A stretch of DNA of 64,000 nucleotides from Anisakis pegreffii (GCA_035041965.1 JAPYMA010001443.1:164913-228912), one strand, 5' to 3'. Numbered from the stretch's first letter, positions 12,573-26,913 are shown. Notes: a model not told the origin generated them from the letters alone. Translations and numbers: made by a program.

Positions 12573-15500
12573 ATGTCGGACAGCGATGAAAGTGATTCGG
12601 GAGAGGGTGTCGTGCAGAATGAAGAAGATGATGAGGTAATTTACATTTACATTCCTGGCTGATATCATCACAAAATGGAGGTGTTTTTAGCTGAATCCTC
12701 TCTCAGTACAGAATAAACGTCTCCAACCAGATTGGAGCATCTGAATTGCTTTTGAGAAACTGTTAGATATGAACGTATTTTTGGAAGGTTCGAATTCGAA
12801 TTGGAAAAGAAGATGTATAGGTGGTTGTTGACTTGAAATCGATGTCAAGTAATAATCAAAGTAATCGATGCAATAATCAATAATAATCAAGATCAAATCA
12901 AAATAATAATAGTAATCGATGAGTGATCAAAATAATCGATGCAACGCTTGCACGAGTGCAAGCGTTGCATCGATTTCCATCGTGCACAAATCAATATTGA
13001 TCAAACTATGAAAATGAGAAGTTGAAGGAATTGAATGACTCGAGGCAACCGGAAGGAAGCGGAAACGAGGAAGATGAGGATGATGATGACGCTGAAGATA
13101 CAACACAAGTTAAGAAGGCCAAAAAGCGCAGGGTTTGTTCTCGTTTACCGTTCAGTCCCCGTGAATATTTGCATCGTGCAAAATTTTCGAACACGATCAA
13201 ATTTATACCTTTTCATGAAAATTTCGAAAGTACCCTTTCCACTATAATCGTTGTTGTATAAACGCATTTCCCGAAGCGTATGAAAATAATAACAGTGCAG
13301 TTGAAAGCAATGGTAATAGTGATTGTCACTGAATACCATTATGGTTATTGTTTAAGTGATCTATGGGAGTGAGACATATTTCAGTTGGATTCGGATGAAG
13401 ATGATGACGAGGACGAAGAGGATGATGGGGAGGAAGAGGAGGACGAGGAAGATGATGAGGAGGACGAGGATGGAGATCACCGGTCATCGAGGCAAGAAAT
13501 CTAAAAAGAAGAAGGTCTTCATTCATTGTTGTTATCGTTTTTATTGTTTATTTTGTTTGATTCGAAGTTTGCTGGTATTCAAACAGCGCAAAACACAGAT
13601 TCCAGAGGTGTTCACGACGAATCATTCACACATCTCCTGATAATTCATCATCATATAATGTGTCTGTCTGTATTTGTTTTGTATCACAATACATGAAGTG
13701 ATTCTCGATTCGTAATATTTTAAGCTTCAAGAAGCCATATCAGAATTTGATGTACCGTAAAATAATTATATGTGGTAGGGAGTCGAGAAATGAAGCGGTT
13801 GATTAAGAGAAGTGTGCAAATTGAAAATATTGTTGAACGGGCATTCATTTAGCGTCGAACCGGTGTGCATCAGTTCATTCTGGATGATGTAGAAGTGGAT
13901 GACGATGAGGAGGAGGAGGTGGAATACGAGGATGATGGCGATGAGATGGGCATCGATCCGAGAGAACGAGAGGAAGCCGAGAGACTTATGAAGGAACAAG
14001 ACGAACGCAATCGAGAGGTCCGACGAAGAGATCTCTTCAGGTTCAGGTTTTGTTTATTCTTTTTTTTTTTCGAAATTTCCGTAACACCGTTGTATTTTTT
14101 TAAAATCAGTTATGTTTGAGATCATTCGTGTGAAAGTTTGAGATTATTCACAAAATGACTTGATTTCTTATCATTCGAATGAAATTTGGAAAAATAATTA
14201 TTCATATTGGAATTGGTTTGAAATTGGTTGGTGGAAAATGTTATTTGCATGTTCGTAAGCGATGACCAAGGATTAATTGCAGTGGCATGAATGAAGATCA
14301 AATAGAAGATTACTTCAAAATGAAATATTCCACTCAACCGTCATACGCCGGAACAACTGAAGATGATGCAGCGATGGACGATATCAGTCGTCATTCGCTT
14401 TTGCCGTGTACTAAGGATCCGAATCTTTGGATTCTGAAGTGTCGAATGGGTGATGAAAAAATGGTGGCATTGCAATTGATGCGTAAGGCGATTGCATACG
14501 AACACTCCGAAAATGTATCTTTTGATCTTTTATCGTTTATCGTTTCAGAGAGATGAAATATTCTCGTTCTTCAATTCAGTCTCTTTGATTAGTTCAACAC
14601 ATAATTAAACATCGGTCTTTCGGGTTTGACTGTTAAAAGTTGGTCTATAAATTCAGCCTCCCAATATTTCTTCCAAACTTTTTGATCGGAAATATCTCGT
14701 AATAAAATCATGATAATGACTCAGTACTCATCGGATCACTAAAATAGTCTGATTCTATCATCCGATGTGCCGAATTGTGTTATATAATTCAATTGTTATC
14801 GATAAATTGTATTGTTATACAAATGAACAGCAGTTACTTTCAGCCGTTACAAATCAAAACGGTCGTCGTGAAGGAGGGTTTGAAGGGTATCATCTACATA
14901 GAAGCACTGAAACAATCACACGTGGCGAATGCAATCCAAGGAATATCAGCGTTGAACAATTACACAATAACGATGGTACCAATCAAAGAGATGTGTGACA
15001 CGTTAAGAGTTGTCAAAGACATTCCCACACTCAAAAGTGGCATGTATGTTCGAATGAAACGTACCATGTACAAGGACGATCTGGCACAAGTTAGTTTCAT
15101 TTGCCAGCGATTTCTTTGATGCGGAATTGTTTAATACACATTGAAAACATTTTTTTTTGAATTGAACAATTGCTTAGTCAAGCAAACATTTCATAATGTT
15201 ATTTCTAATTTTTAATGTTTCATAGTTGCAAAGTAGAGTTTGAATCATTCGACATCATTTTCCTTTCAGATTGATTGGGTTGATATAGCGCATAATAAGG
15301 TGTATTTGAAACTTGTACCGCGTATCGATTACACGAGAATGCGTGGCGCCCTCAGAGCACCGGTATCTTTTCGGTGTTATCATTCAATATAATCTGATAT
15401 AACTTTATCAACAATATTTTCCGAAGAGTTTGTAAAAATTCAAAAAAGAAATATAATTAATCGATTCCAAATTTTGTACGATTTTCGTTTAGCATCCACC

Positions 15501-18500
15501 AATCAGTTAATTCTACTGTTGTATGAATTATTTGAAGAGAGGAGAGAAAAATCAAAAATGATGATCAAATTTCATTAGAGTTTTCTTAAAGGATGAACCA
15601 AGATTTGTGAAGATGAAGCGACGCCCTCAGGCTCGGTTGTTCGATGTTGAGCGCATCAAGTATGTTTGCTGATATAATGTCCCAGTTATTTGATCCATTT
15701 TCTAGAGTATTTCCAATGTCGTTATCTCAATTAAATTATAGCTACTATGGAATTTGTTAATAACCAAAGGCGTATGCATTTTGATGGGTTGACTTTGCTG
15801 AACGATTATGTGAACAAATAATTTCGATTGCAGCATAATTTCGTCGATTTGATTGAATGCAAATTTATCGAGTAGCATCTTACAATTAGAATGAATATTT
15901 GCTTTATTTTGATTACTTTGAAGAGAAATTGGTGGCGAAGTCTCAACAGATGGTGATTTTATGATATTCGAAGGGAATCAGTATCGACACGGTTTCCTTT
16001 ACAAATGGTTCCCACTCAATGTGATCGTAAGCATTTGCGTTTATTGAGCATTGAATTTATTGCAAGCTTATTGTCACATTTCTTTTTGATTTCTTTTGTA
16101 TTATTATCGTTTTGTTTCTCATAGAAGTCATTTTATTATGCTTTTTATGGTGGATTTTTACAGGGAAATTCAGTGTCATTGAAGAATTTTTTGACTTGTA
16201 TATAATGTTTTGATAAGCTTATGATATGAAGCTTAGATCTTTTTGATCAGTTTATTCGCATGAATTTGTTTGTAGTATTTTGTTTTGTTTTGCAGTTGGT
16301 CGATGGTGTGAAACCGTCGCTGAGTGAATTAGAGAAATTTCAAGAGACAGGTGGTGACCTGAAAAGAGAATGTAAGTCTTAGTTGGATTTAATTATGTTA
16401 TTCATTTCGTTTTTGGCTCATTTTACTTATGGTGTATGAAAAAATGATTTTGAAGATAAAGTCTGTGGCCATAGATAGGGATGTATTTGTACTTTTTTCG
16501 ATTCTTTGCGAAACATGGAAAAAAATTTTGCGAGTGGAAAAATAGGAATTTAGTGACCGTAATAATAGGAACATCACGGTGCAACGATCATAATAATGAT
16601 AATGTTGCCGATGATAGCGATAGTGGTAGTGAAGAGTAATGTGATAGCAGCAATGGTTGAGAAAGGAAAATGGTTTGAAAGCGATTATTTTAGTGGAAGG
16701 AACAAAAGTGAAGGAACGTCTCTATACGTTTGCGCCTGGAGATTATGTTGAGGTGGCCGATGGTGAGCTGGTGAACTTACGCGGTCGTGTGCAGAGTGTC
16801 GATGGTGAGAAAGTGGTGGTTTTACCTGATCATGAGGAACTCAAGGTGGGTTCTTTGTTGTTGTGATTGTGGTTGTTGTTGTTCTAGGTTTTTATCATTC
16901 AGAGGAAATTATATTCGTTTCCTTCGCTCGAGTTGAAAAGTGTCACGGTTGAAATTGTCGAGCGCTGAAGTTTTCATTTTTTTTTCGAGTTGTGTGAAAT
17001 TGATTTCGGTTCAGAGAATAAAAGTTTGACCCGGACATTAGGTAGAATTGAGGTTGGGTATTGTAGAATGTTGAATGTGAAATTCACGAAATGATTCTGA
17101 TATTGCAGATTTTAGCGTTTTAATTTGTGTTTTTATCATAATTAAGGAATTTAATTTTTCATTTTGAATAATTTCTCCTTATGTTGAATTTTACGATTCA
17201 TTTTTGAAGGAACCACTGACGTTGAACGCTCATGAATTGCGTAAATTTTTCCGTGCCGGCGATCACGTGAAAGTGATAAATGGACGTTACGAGGGTGATA
17301 CGGGTTTGATTGTTCGAGTGGAAGACAACCTTGTTATTCTTCTGTCGGATCTTACGATGCATGAGGTTCGTGTTTTGACGGATGCTCACATTTTGATGTG
17401 ATTTCATTTCGTTGATTATTGTTTGGTTGTTTTTAGCAAAACTCTGTCATAGTTTTATCAACCATATTCTTCACTGCTTTTGTTAAATACTGCGACGGTT
17501 ATTTTCAAGAAACACCTGTAGGCTCTTGATAATTTTTTGCTGCAATTATGATCATATTCATGGTTGATATCGAAGTGATTTATTTACGTGAATGGATTTA
17601 TTTACGTTTTGCTGATGTGTTATGATTAGAAATTGCCTTGGTGTTGATGAAATATTTCTGATGTGATTGGTGTTGTTTTAGTTGAAAGTTTTACCGAGAG
17701 ATGTACAGTTGTGCGCAGACGTTACAACGGGAGTGGATTCGCTGGGTCAGTTTCAATATCAAGACTTGGTTATGCTGGATCAACAAACGGCCGGTTGTAT
17801 TGTACGACTGGAGAAGGAGTATTTGGAAGTTTTGAATATGCATGGAAAGGTGTGTGAATGCTTGGTGATTGATGATTGTTTAATATCGTTTCAGTGTTTA
17901 CGAGAAAGATTATTAAGTGTATTGTGTTTGTTAAGAATTGCATAAGAGAAATAGAACGACAATAAAGTTGAGGACAGAAAATAGGTTCGAATTGTTGTCA
18001 TAGAGAGAGCAAATGAGTTGACATGATCGCTGATTGAAGTGGAATATTTTATGATTTGTATACTTGGTGCTTATGTAAGTTCAAATACATTTCGAAAAAC
18101 GAATCTTTTTCATAGTTTTTATTTCAGTTTTTAATGTTTTTACTGATCTTTTATATAATATTGTGAACATCTTGGTGAACATTCAGGTGGTTCGAGTGAA
18201 ACCACAGTCGATCCACGGTAAGAAGGATAATCGATTTGTTCAAGCGCTTGACAGTCAACAAAATACGATTCAAGTGAAGGATACTGTCAAGGTTATTGAT
18301 GGACCATTTGCGGTTAGTTTTTGTGCTGCCTCCTTGAAGTTTTTTCGTCTCTTTTTCTGTTTCTCTTGGAGATGGTGATCATATTCAGTGGGAAGTTACC
18401 GACGTTTCCTAATCTAATGATATGGCATTATATTTATTCAGGTGTTGACTCGATGCCTTGTTTAAGAAGATCATTTACTTGCATGATATTTGCATTTGAA

Positions 18501-21500
18501 GTTAAATTACGCGTCAAGATGGAAATTTTTTGTTGCAGTTTTAGTTCAGTTAAATACAGTCCAAAATATTTCCATATAAAATTTATGAATAATTATACAT
18601 AAGTGATTGTATTTTATTGTTTTAGTCGCGGAACGATGGCGAAGAGGAGAAACAAGGCGAGATCAAGCATTTGTTCAGATCGTATGCGTTCGTGATGTCG
18701 CGGAAACACACAGAAAATGGGGGCATTTTTGTTTGTAAACCACGTCATCTCCTGCTGATTGGTGCCAAAGCGAATGCGCGTAGTGAGTTATATTTTACTC
18801 GTTTAACTGATCTTATGATTATGCTTCATTTTTCGGTCGTTGTTGACGAATTTTACATATGTTTCTTTACCCATCTTTAATTGTTAGCCATCTTTCATAC
18901 TCTTTCGAATTCAGTAGCCAGTTACGTTTTATTCATGCGATATTATGTTTTTTTGGTGGGGTTTACGTTCCGTTCCGTATGTTTCGAGCGTATTTTTGAT
19001 TTATATTTTTCAGTTGATTCGTTCATCCTAGTTCTCTGGACAAGCATGAATTTTCAGATGAGTACGCAGCGTTGAATCGATTGGCGAGTCCAAATCCGTT
19101 CGCAAGTCCTCGTCATCCGGGCGGTCAAACACCCGGTCCAGGCAATATGTCAAGTGGTAGAAGTGTGCGCGGTGGCGCGACTCCATCACAACATGGTCGG
19201 TCGCTTATTGCAGTCTCGTTGCTGGTTTTGTGTATTTACCAACTCTACATTTTAAATTCTTTTTGGACTGTGCTTTCGAAGCGCATAGAGTGCAATTGCG
19301 AATGCGTTATTGTTCTTTACTTGTAGAAATTATTTGGGTAGACTAATGCGGTTGATGTTTCTTCTTCAAGCTGTACGCATTGGGATAGAACTCACCGGCT
19401 GTACATTTTATTCGAAATAAATTACGACCTTATGAGTGGGTTGTTCGGTGTTTGGGTTTGTTGATGTGAAAATAGATTTCTTCTCAAACTTGAAGGCGGA
19501 AGTAACTCGGTGGTTTCGATTGGTGGTGCCGGAGGAGGTTCAAACTCACAAAAAGTGCGTCGTGATAATCAAATAATCGGTAAGAGTGTGCGAATAACAC
19601 AAGGACCACTGAAAGGTTATTACGGCATTGTTAAAGACGCCACTGAACAAACGGCACGTGTTGAGCTGCACACCACATGCAAGGTATTTTTATGGTATTC
19701 ACTTGGTTTAATGGAATTTCATTGTTTTTTTTATTTTTTTGAATTTCACGGTATTTTATTGCTAATTGAGAGTGGGTGTTTATTCATCTTCAACTTTTTA
19801 TCAACTCCGCATTTTTATTCCATGATTATAACGTCAGCCATCAGTTAACAAAAAGAAATCATGCGGTATCTTGATAAAGTTATATAGGCGAAATTGCAGC
19901 AATGCGTTGAACTTTTCCAGTCAATTGCATTTTTTAATAATGTTTCAAATGAATGTTTGGATGCAAAATGTTACACTGTAATGTTCGAACTGTAATCGAT
20001 GAACTATAATATGCTGAATCCTTGAAATAGACGATCAGCGTGGATCGATCGCGTATCCAAATGATTGGCGACGGTACGCCCGGAGGTATGTCGATGGGTG
20101 CCACGGTTTACGGCAAAACACCGCAACAACGCGACGATACGGGTCGTACGCCGATGTATTCGAGTGCTGGTGCTAAAACGCCCATGTATGGTTCACAGAC
20201 ACCGATGTATGGCTCGCAGACGCCAATGCATGGTGGTGGACAGACACCGATGCACGGAAGTCAAACGCCGATGCATGAAGGAGGTGTGTTACTTTCTCTT
20301 TTTTGCAGCGATTACTTCGAAGTTTTCATTCGATTGAAGTTGATTAATGTAGATTGTTATCAGACAGTTTCGATGGATTATCGCGATTATTTATTTCAGT
20401 TGAATAGTTGAACCCGTATTTTGTAACGGTTAATGTTATTGGAGTTTATAATTCAATGAACTGAGAATGATTGTTGTTTTTTAATTTAGAAAAAGCCTTG
20501 ATGATATTTGTTTTGATAGCGTTGTTTTTGTTTTGGTTTAACTGATAAATGCTTTAAATGAATTTGTTGGTATTTGCGTTATCAGGTCGAACACCACACT
20601 ACGGTGCGGCAACACCGGCTTATGAGGGTGGTCGTACACCAGTACATTCGTCGTCGGCATGGGATCCAACGGTGACGAACACACCAGCGCATACGCTGAA
20701 CGACGATGTGATGCAGTACGACGAACCGGATTCGCCCTTCAACGTGCCATCACCTGGTACTTTGAACCCACAAACGCCTGGTTATAATCCAGACACACCA
20801 ATGGGTACTTTTTTTAAATTTTATGTGTATTCCTCATGAAAAATGTGGATATGGATATGGATTTAACGATTTCTTTCATCTGCATTATTTCATTTGTCGT
20901 TTTTGTAGCTTTATGGGTATGGAGCATCGTTATATTTTGAGAAAACTCGTTGAATTTGATGTATTTGAACTTTTCATATTATAGTGGAACTTTTTAAATG
21001 CTTATAATTAGTGCATGAGAATAGTTCAGTGAATGAATGATGAGCATTTTAGGACAACCGTATACACCGATGACACCTGGTGGTATGTACGCGGACTATG
21101 CTGCACCAAGTCCGTACTCTCGTCCGAATAATTACGACAGTTCAGCACCTTATTCCAGCGGTATGTAATAACTGTTGTCTTCAAATTGCTCTGTTATTCA
21201 ATTGAAATATTGATTGCTCGAATGATTGAGTTGACTTGCGATCAACTAAGAGAGTAGTAGTTGTGTTTGTGGATAGTGAACAAAGATGTCTTCTCTTTTT
21301 TTTTCATTTGATAGAATAGAAAAAATTTTTAGCAATCATTTGAGCATCACCTTTCACGCAGATTTTAATAGTGAATTTGAAGTGGAAATCATAAAAAGAG
21401 TTGAATTGTTTGCTGAGTTGTTGACAAATGCATTTTTAGGACAAACTTATACGCCAACTGGAGGCACAGCGAGTGGAATACGTGAGTTTTGTTTCGTTAA

Positions 21501-22795
21501 TTTTTTTTTTGAGGCACAGCCAGTGGAATTTTTGTTTCTTTTTGAGGTTTTTTTTTAATTTGATAAACGAATCTAGGCTTCTCATCAATGAGTCAGTTTA
21601 TCATTTGATCAGTCGTATTATGGAATATTTAAACTGATTTTTAAATGATTGCTTTCAGCACAACATGTACTTAATACGGGTGAATGGTTGGCTGTTGATA
21701 TGATCGTACAGTTCCGTAGTAATTACGATGATGAGGATTTACGCGATCAAGAGGGCACTGTCAAAAGTATCGATCTCGCGGTGCGTCTTTTTTTAAATCA
21801 AGATTTTGATTAACTGATTGTGATCATTGTTATCGTTGTTCTTAATAATATCAGTACTTTCTCAAACCTGATTCGCGTGATCGGTGCATTCTTAAACTAT
21901 TCAATCATTTTTCTAAAGATTATTGTTTTGAAATATTAATGGTATTTGGAATTGAAGTTGCCATTATATTTATGTTATCAGAATCGTGTAATGTTGCGCT
22001 ATCAAGTTGCGTGATAGCATTAAGTCAGTGTCACTACAGATTGATTCATGTGCACTTAATGAAAATGCTACTGCCACTCATAAATTATTATGGTGTTTCA
22101 TTTATTTTGAGTTCAATTTTTTTTGCTTTTCAGGAAGGTCGCTGTACCATCTACTCGTTTGAAGAAGATCGTGAAGTGCGCGCGTATTTCGATCAAATAC
22201 AACCCGTCAAGCCACAACAGGGCGATCGTGTAAGTGATTTTTCTTCTGCGCAATTTTTCTCAAATCTGATATCGAAATTCGCCAAAGATTTTTCCACCTT
22301 CATATCACTTATCGAATATATTCAGTAGTAATTTTAGTGACGGTTGATTCCATGAAGCGTTTGAAATAATCTAATTGTAAGAATTTCATTTCTAATTGTA
22401 TGGAATTAGTTCTGAAGAATAAGGGAGGACCATATCAATAACGAGGCATGCGCTGCAAATTTTCGACCTCGACGAGAAGCCTTGTAGAGATTCAAAACGC
22501 AAAAAAAATTAAACAGCTGGATTGTTCACTTGTTTACTTGCGTTATTTAGTCGGCGGCTAGAAATTGAGTGATCAGAATGAATTGGCAATAAAATCGTGA
22601 GTAGTTGAAGTGGATATGGGAGGATGAGTATATGTTAGAGATGGATTGTTTCAGGTGAAAGTGATATACGGTGATGATAGCGGTGTGATCGGAACACTGG
22701 TATCTGTAGATGGCACAGAGGCGGTCATCAAAACCGATAGCACCGATATTGTGTTGAGTCATATCGACTCACTGTGTCGCATGGAAAACTTGTGA
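12573..22795 (+). CDS. spt-5: Transcription elongation factor SPT5 (DSIF large subunit)
   Basis: SPT5 pairs with SPT4 as DSIF, clamps RNA polymerase II, and controls pausing and elongation. Exons: 12573-12635, 13022-13132, 13385-13514, 13853-14040, 14283-14514, 14844-15089, 15270-15362, 15592-15659, 15924-16026, 16296-16371, 16682-16845, 17210-17365, 17682-17849, 18187-18312, 18626-18782, 19058-19195, 19496-19683, 20031-20283, 20586-20804, 21053-21160, 21440-21481, 21659-21780, 22134-22229, 22655-22795. About 1,128 aa, close to animal homologues. Order: acidic N-terminus (to about 150); NGN domain (about 200-285, starting near [10 protein letters not shown]); several KOW domains (GDHVKVI near 512, KVIDGP near 635, [20 protein letters not shown] near 780); a Thr-Pro repeat region (about 820-1005); terminal KOWs. 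Exon 3 has an apparent one-base insertion. The acceptors at 13022 and 16682 are the least certain. Confidence 0.95.
12934..12975. repeat. Perfect 20-bp inverted repeat with 2-bp spacer
   Basis: AATCGATGCAACGCTTGCAC (12934-12953), a GA spacer, then its exact reverse complement (12956-12975). It lies in spt-5 intron 1, 46 bases before exon 2, at the end of a cluster of five ATCGAT hexamers (12838, 12864, 12915, 12935, 12969). It could extrude as a cruciform, fold in RNA, or bind a dimeric factor. Confidence 0.95.
20094..20283 (+). repeat. SPT5 C-terminal Thr-Pro repeat coding segment
   Basis: Encodes tandem variants of TPMYGSQ and TPMHGSQ. In other animals such G-S-Q/R-T-P repeats are phosphorylated by P-TEFb (CDK9) to turn SPT5 from a pausing into an elongation factor. 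Degenerate TP motifs continue through exons 19-21. Confidence 0.85.
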
Positions 22796-23154
22796 AAGTG
22801 ATCGTCGAAGAGCAGCAAACAGCAATTCGTCGAGTCATGGAGCATCAACAATTGATTATTATTTCATTTAATTTTTTTTTCTATAGCAATTCCACCTTTT
22901 AATCATTTACATGCTAAAGTGCTGTCTTCATTTTCACGTTCGTTGTGTTCTCATTGAAGTCAATTAATGCTGAGACTTTTGAAACAGTGTGCTGGCTAGG
23001 TCGTCAGTATGTTGTTTTATTTGTATCCAACACGCCGTGGAAGAATCCTTATAAAACTTATCAATTCTAAAGTTGATCAGAAATTAACTAATTCCCATTC
23101 AAATGGTGATTTTTTTAAAAAAAATTTGAATTGGATAATCAGTTTATGAAAGCT

Positions 23155-23160
23155 AATAAA
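23155..23160 (+). terminator. Candidate poly(A) signal of spt-5
   Basis: AATAAA 360 bases after the spt-5 stop, in AT-rich sequence. It is the first canonical hexamer I see downstream. Confidence 0.4.
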
Positions 23161-26100
23161 GAGTTATTTGTTAGGAGGAAAGTTTCTTTTAGATGAAATT
23201 ACTTTTCTTCGATTACTTTGGTCTTTTATGGTTGGGTTTTTCATAGAATTAGCTTTTTTTTTGACCAACTCGGCCGTATATAAAAAGATTGGAGGGAGAC
23301 GTGAGACGGGTTATGTGATTGCGCGACACGACTGTTTGAGTTTCTTGTTCACATCACTTTGTAACTTATTTTATATTTGTTTACACATTTTCATTTATAA
23401 TTCATTGTAATTGCATTGAATTACTATCTTGTAAGAAAACACGTGGCTGAACGTAACAAACACACTTCGTATTTCTTAATTATTTCGTTCGATGGTCTAA
23501 GTTACCGTACTGTTGTTAATAATCTCATTAAATGTTTTCGTTTGCGGATGACGAAATGTCTATCGAGTATTTTCTGATGAGATCAAAATAATCAACATTT
23601 TAATTCTGATCTGATACGATCGTTTGTTCGAAATTAGCATGGTAAATTTGATGAGCACTTTTGATAAGGTGAAATGCATATGAGGATGTTTGCATTTCGT
23701 TGTTATCGCTTATTGGTTGTTGTCGCTCATCTAATTCTATGAATTTGTTCATGTGATATGATATTTCATCGCATTTTATTCGCTGTTTAAATTTTAAGCA
23801 AACAAATTTGATAGACAATTATTAAAAAAAAAGAAAGAAATATCACGCAAAATTCAGCTCCACCACTCGTATGAGGACGTTGATTAGCCATAATGGTTCC
23901 AATCAATTAACACAACTGTTTACGATTGTGACACCAAAAATTGAAAAACTCTCAAACGCAATATTTTCTGATTTCGTTAGTGCAGAAATTAATTCAGCCA
24001 GCCTATGATTTTTCTGAATGTAACATAGCGAGGAAGAATTTTTGGATTATTACGTGTCATATAACATTCATTAGAATGCTTTCGGATGTTCGAACGATCG
24101 TTCCGATCTTTAGATATTTAGTAATTTCTGTTATATTGTTAGACATATCATTTTTTGCAAAAATTTTCTCACTTTTGGCTTATTGAAGTCGGTTTTTTCC
24201 CAATATTTTGAATATTATGCAAATGCGCTGAAAACACGTGAAGCATCCAAGAACAATTGGTCCGTGTTCAGTTGACATTACGAGTGGAATGAGTTCCATC
24301 AAAATTTCATGCAGAAGCAATGGAATACTGCAAGTTATTAGACTGATCAAATACAGCTCTTTATTCCCTCTCTGGAAAGGTGATGAAGACAATCATTGGT
24401 GCTACATGAAGATCGCTCGCGTACTGTAAATTTCTCGCCTTCAGTAATCCAGTATATTGCGTATTTTATTGTCAGTATGTGATATACGTTGCAAAATCGT
24501 GCATGATGAACTAGAATGAAGTGTTTACTGTGGGAAATTCGGATGTTAATGGGTTGGTATTTTCATAAACCTCATAATTTACTACATAAACGATGTTAGT
24601 TAATGTTTTGCAGTGGACATGAGTTTTGTTATAGCGATATGTTGGCAAAAACAATTAATTTTATAAAAAAACATTTAAAATTTCGAATGTTTCGTAATAA
24701 AAACCGAACTTCTATGGAAATTGTGGACGAAAATCCCGCTAAATCAGCAATGAATTCAGGATTGGTTGAAGCGTGTAGCATGTTTCCTTTTTTTGTTAAG
24801 ATTCATCATTGACTGGCACAAATTGCATTAGCTTCGAAGGTGAACTGAAATTCAATGGTACAAATTATAAATGTTTCATAAAAAATTACTTGTTTCAGAA
24901 ACCTTTGCATGGAAGACATTTAAAAGTGGAACATTGTTGTGCTTTCATGTTTATTTTTCAGGTTCATTCTGATAATTTATTATTTAACAATTCCAGCAAT
25001 ATTCCTTTCACTGTTGTTATTATGATCGAGAATGTTATTGCTGTCATTCGGTTTTGTTTCGCTGATCATTGCATATATTCGTTCGATCGTATTTTTTTAG
25101 TTTATTGCTTTATTGTTATTGATTAATAAATATTATTCTTGAGATTGGTCAGTTGTTCTATGCAGAGCAAAGCAATTGCAATGATAAGATGGGCAATTGA
25201 AGAGTAGTTGGGGATGTCAGCGAATCTTGAATGTAGCGTTCACAGTAATGTGGAGATATGAAAAAACTAGAAGTCTCGATCATGTATAGCTGGGTATGGA
25301 GAAATTTAGATGTGGGAAGGGTTGTGAGGAATAGCCATGCAGTAATGGATGTACGGTATCTCGTGACACAAGCGAGGCTCCGGTCAACACAGAAATGTGT
25401 ATAAAATGTTCTGAGTAGGACGTTTTGGACACTAGGTACAGATTTGGGCATTCGGTTTACATTTTACAATTTCAATTAGGACATGCACCTATGTATTCGA
25501 TGTACTCAGCACATGTGTCAAAATTGCAAAGGCAATAACCCGAATTATGTGTTTGACTATTGGTGATCAAATGTGACTGGCATACCTTCAGAAAATTGAG
25601 GCTACTCGACTAACGACCGTGATCGTTCTGCCGCATTTTCAGAAACATTTTCAGAAAGCGCAGACTTTTTCCTGTCTGAATACACCATGAGAGCTACAAG
25701 TTCATGGGGAACCACGTTCCTCGAAGATATACCAAAAAAAGTTTCATCACCACTGTATTATTTCATGTACATGTCGACGAATACCATATTCAACATGCCC
25801 TGGTGTTCAGCTTCGCCCAGTAACATTACGATTTCTTGAGACTATCAGTCGGAAAAATCTCAACTAAATTTTTTTCTCACATGGCACATCTGCACCAGTT
25901 TAACTTGTACATTGCAATAATTGATAGCATTAACGCCTCCAGATCTCCAGCAGCGATCAAAACTATCTCTAATTGAAACGTTCACATTTTTTTTGAAGTG
26001 TTCCGAATTCTGAGTCAATTAGAGCGCATATTCCTCAGTTATCATTAGAAATCGACCTGTCAGCGACTGTCACTAAACAAAACAGAATTATGCCTTGGAG

Positions 26101-26902
26101 ATGCGAAAAGAACAAACCAAAAATGATTCTTCGCTGATAATTTAAAAAATTCAAATGTACAAAAGAGGATCTCACCAATTAAAAAATCGTTTGTACCTCG
26201 TAAATATTCAAATAAAGTGCAAATAAGTGCAACAAAGTGGGAGGCAACCAATAAAAAAACAAAAGTTGAACCACTTTCCAACCAGCTTTCCATCATTGAT
26301 GGGGTGGTGAATGGTTTTTTGATTGGGTAATGAATCGTTTGTTTGATATTCATCATAAAAGTGAATTGCAGATTGGAAACGGAGATAAACGAAACAATAA
26401 AACAATGAACATTTTGCAAGATCTCGAAATGAATTTAGTAAAAAAAACTTGAGTTTGATATCACATAAAGTACCGCTGCGAGCAAAAAATCAAATCATTG
26501 GATAGAGCGTAACTTTTAGGAGGTTGATAGTAGATCACCGATTAGATGACACCTCCTCGTAAGAAGATCACCAGATGAATGTCGTTGATAGTTGATCACG
26601 AGTTGAATCTAGGATTTGTAGGTTCGTATAAATAAGAATTTGGAACAGTACTTGCATCACTCAATCTCTTTTTTAAAGGACTTGTATTAGGTGTGATTTA
26701 TGCATTGTATACATCTTGTTTGTAATATTTGAGCTTCATTGTGTTATTTTGCCTGTAGATAAAGTTTCAGTGACCGAGGTTTGGGGCAATCGCTAAGAGG
26801 ACTCGAAAAACGAAATCGCTCGTGAACCTGTCATGCTCATGAAATTTGATAAATTAATTGGAAAGGTGAATGATCGAATGATTAAGTCGTTTATTAATAG
26901 TT

Positions 26903-26912
26903 ATTTTTTCAG
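26903..26912 (+). other. Probable trans-splice acceptor of the GT92 gene
   Basis: TATTTTTTCAG lies directly before AATG. Joining the upstream frame starting at 26833 to this acceptor would run into a stop after four codons, so the acceptor more likely receives a spliced leader or an untranslated exon. Translation would then begin at the ATG at 26914. Confidence 0.55.
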
Positions 26913-26913
26913 A

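Larger units (their letters stand above)
22796..26913. other. Intergenic region, no gene seen
   Basis: A 4.1-kb stretch after spt-5. Frames on both strands stay below 120 codons and are compositionally AT-driven (Phe, Ile, Lys, Asn rich). I could not join any of them with splice signals into a recognisable protein. An upstream non-coding exon of the GT92 gene could lie near 26,780-26,865, where a TTTCAG and a GTGAAT flank a short segment. Confidence 0.5.

Noticed and set aside
13326..13526. Pro/His-rich minus-strand frame
   Set aside because: Antisense of the SPT5 acidic exon.
23168..25126. Series of plus-strand frames of 60-105 codons after spt-5
   Set aside because: Hydrophobic, AT-driven composition, no consistent phases between neighbouring splice signals, no recognisable motif.
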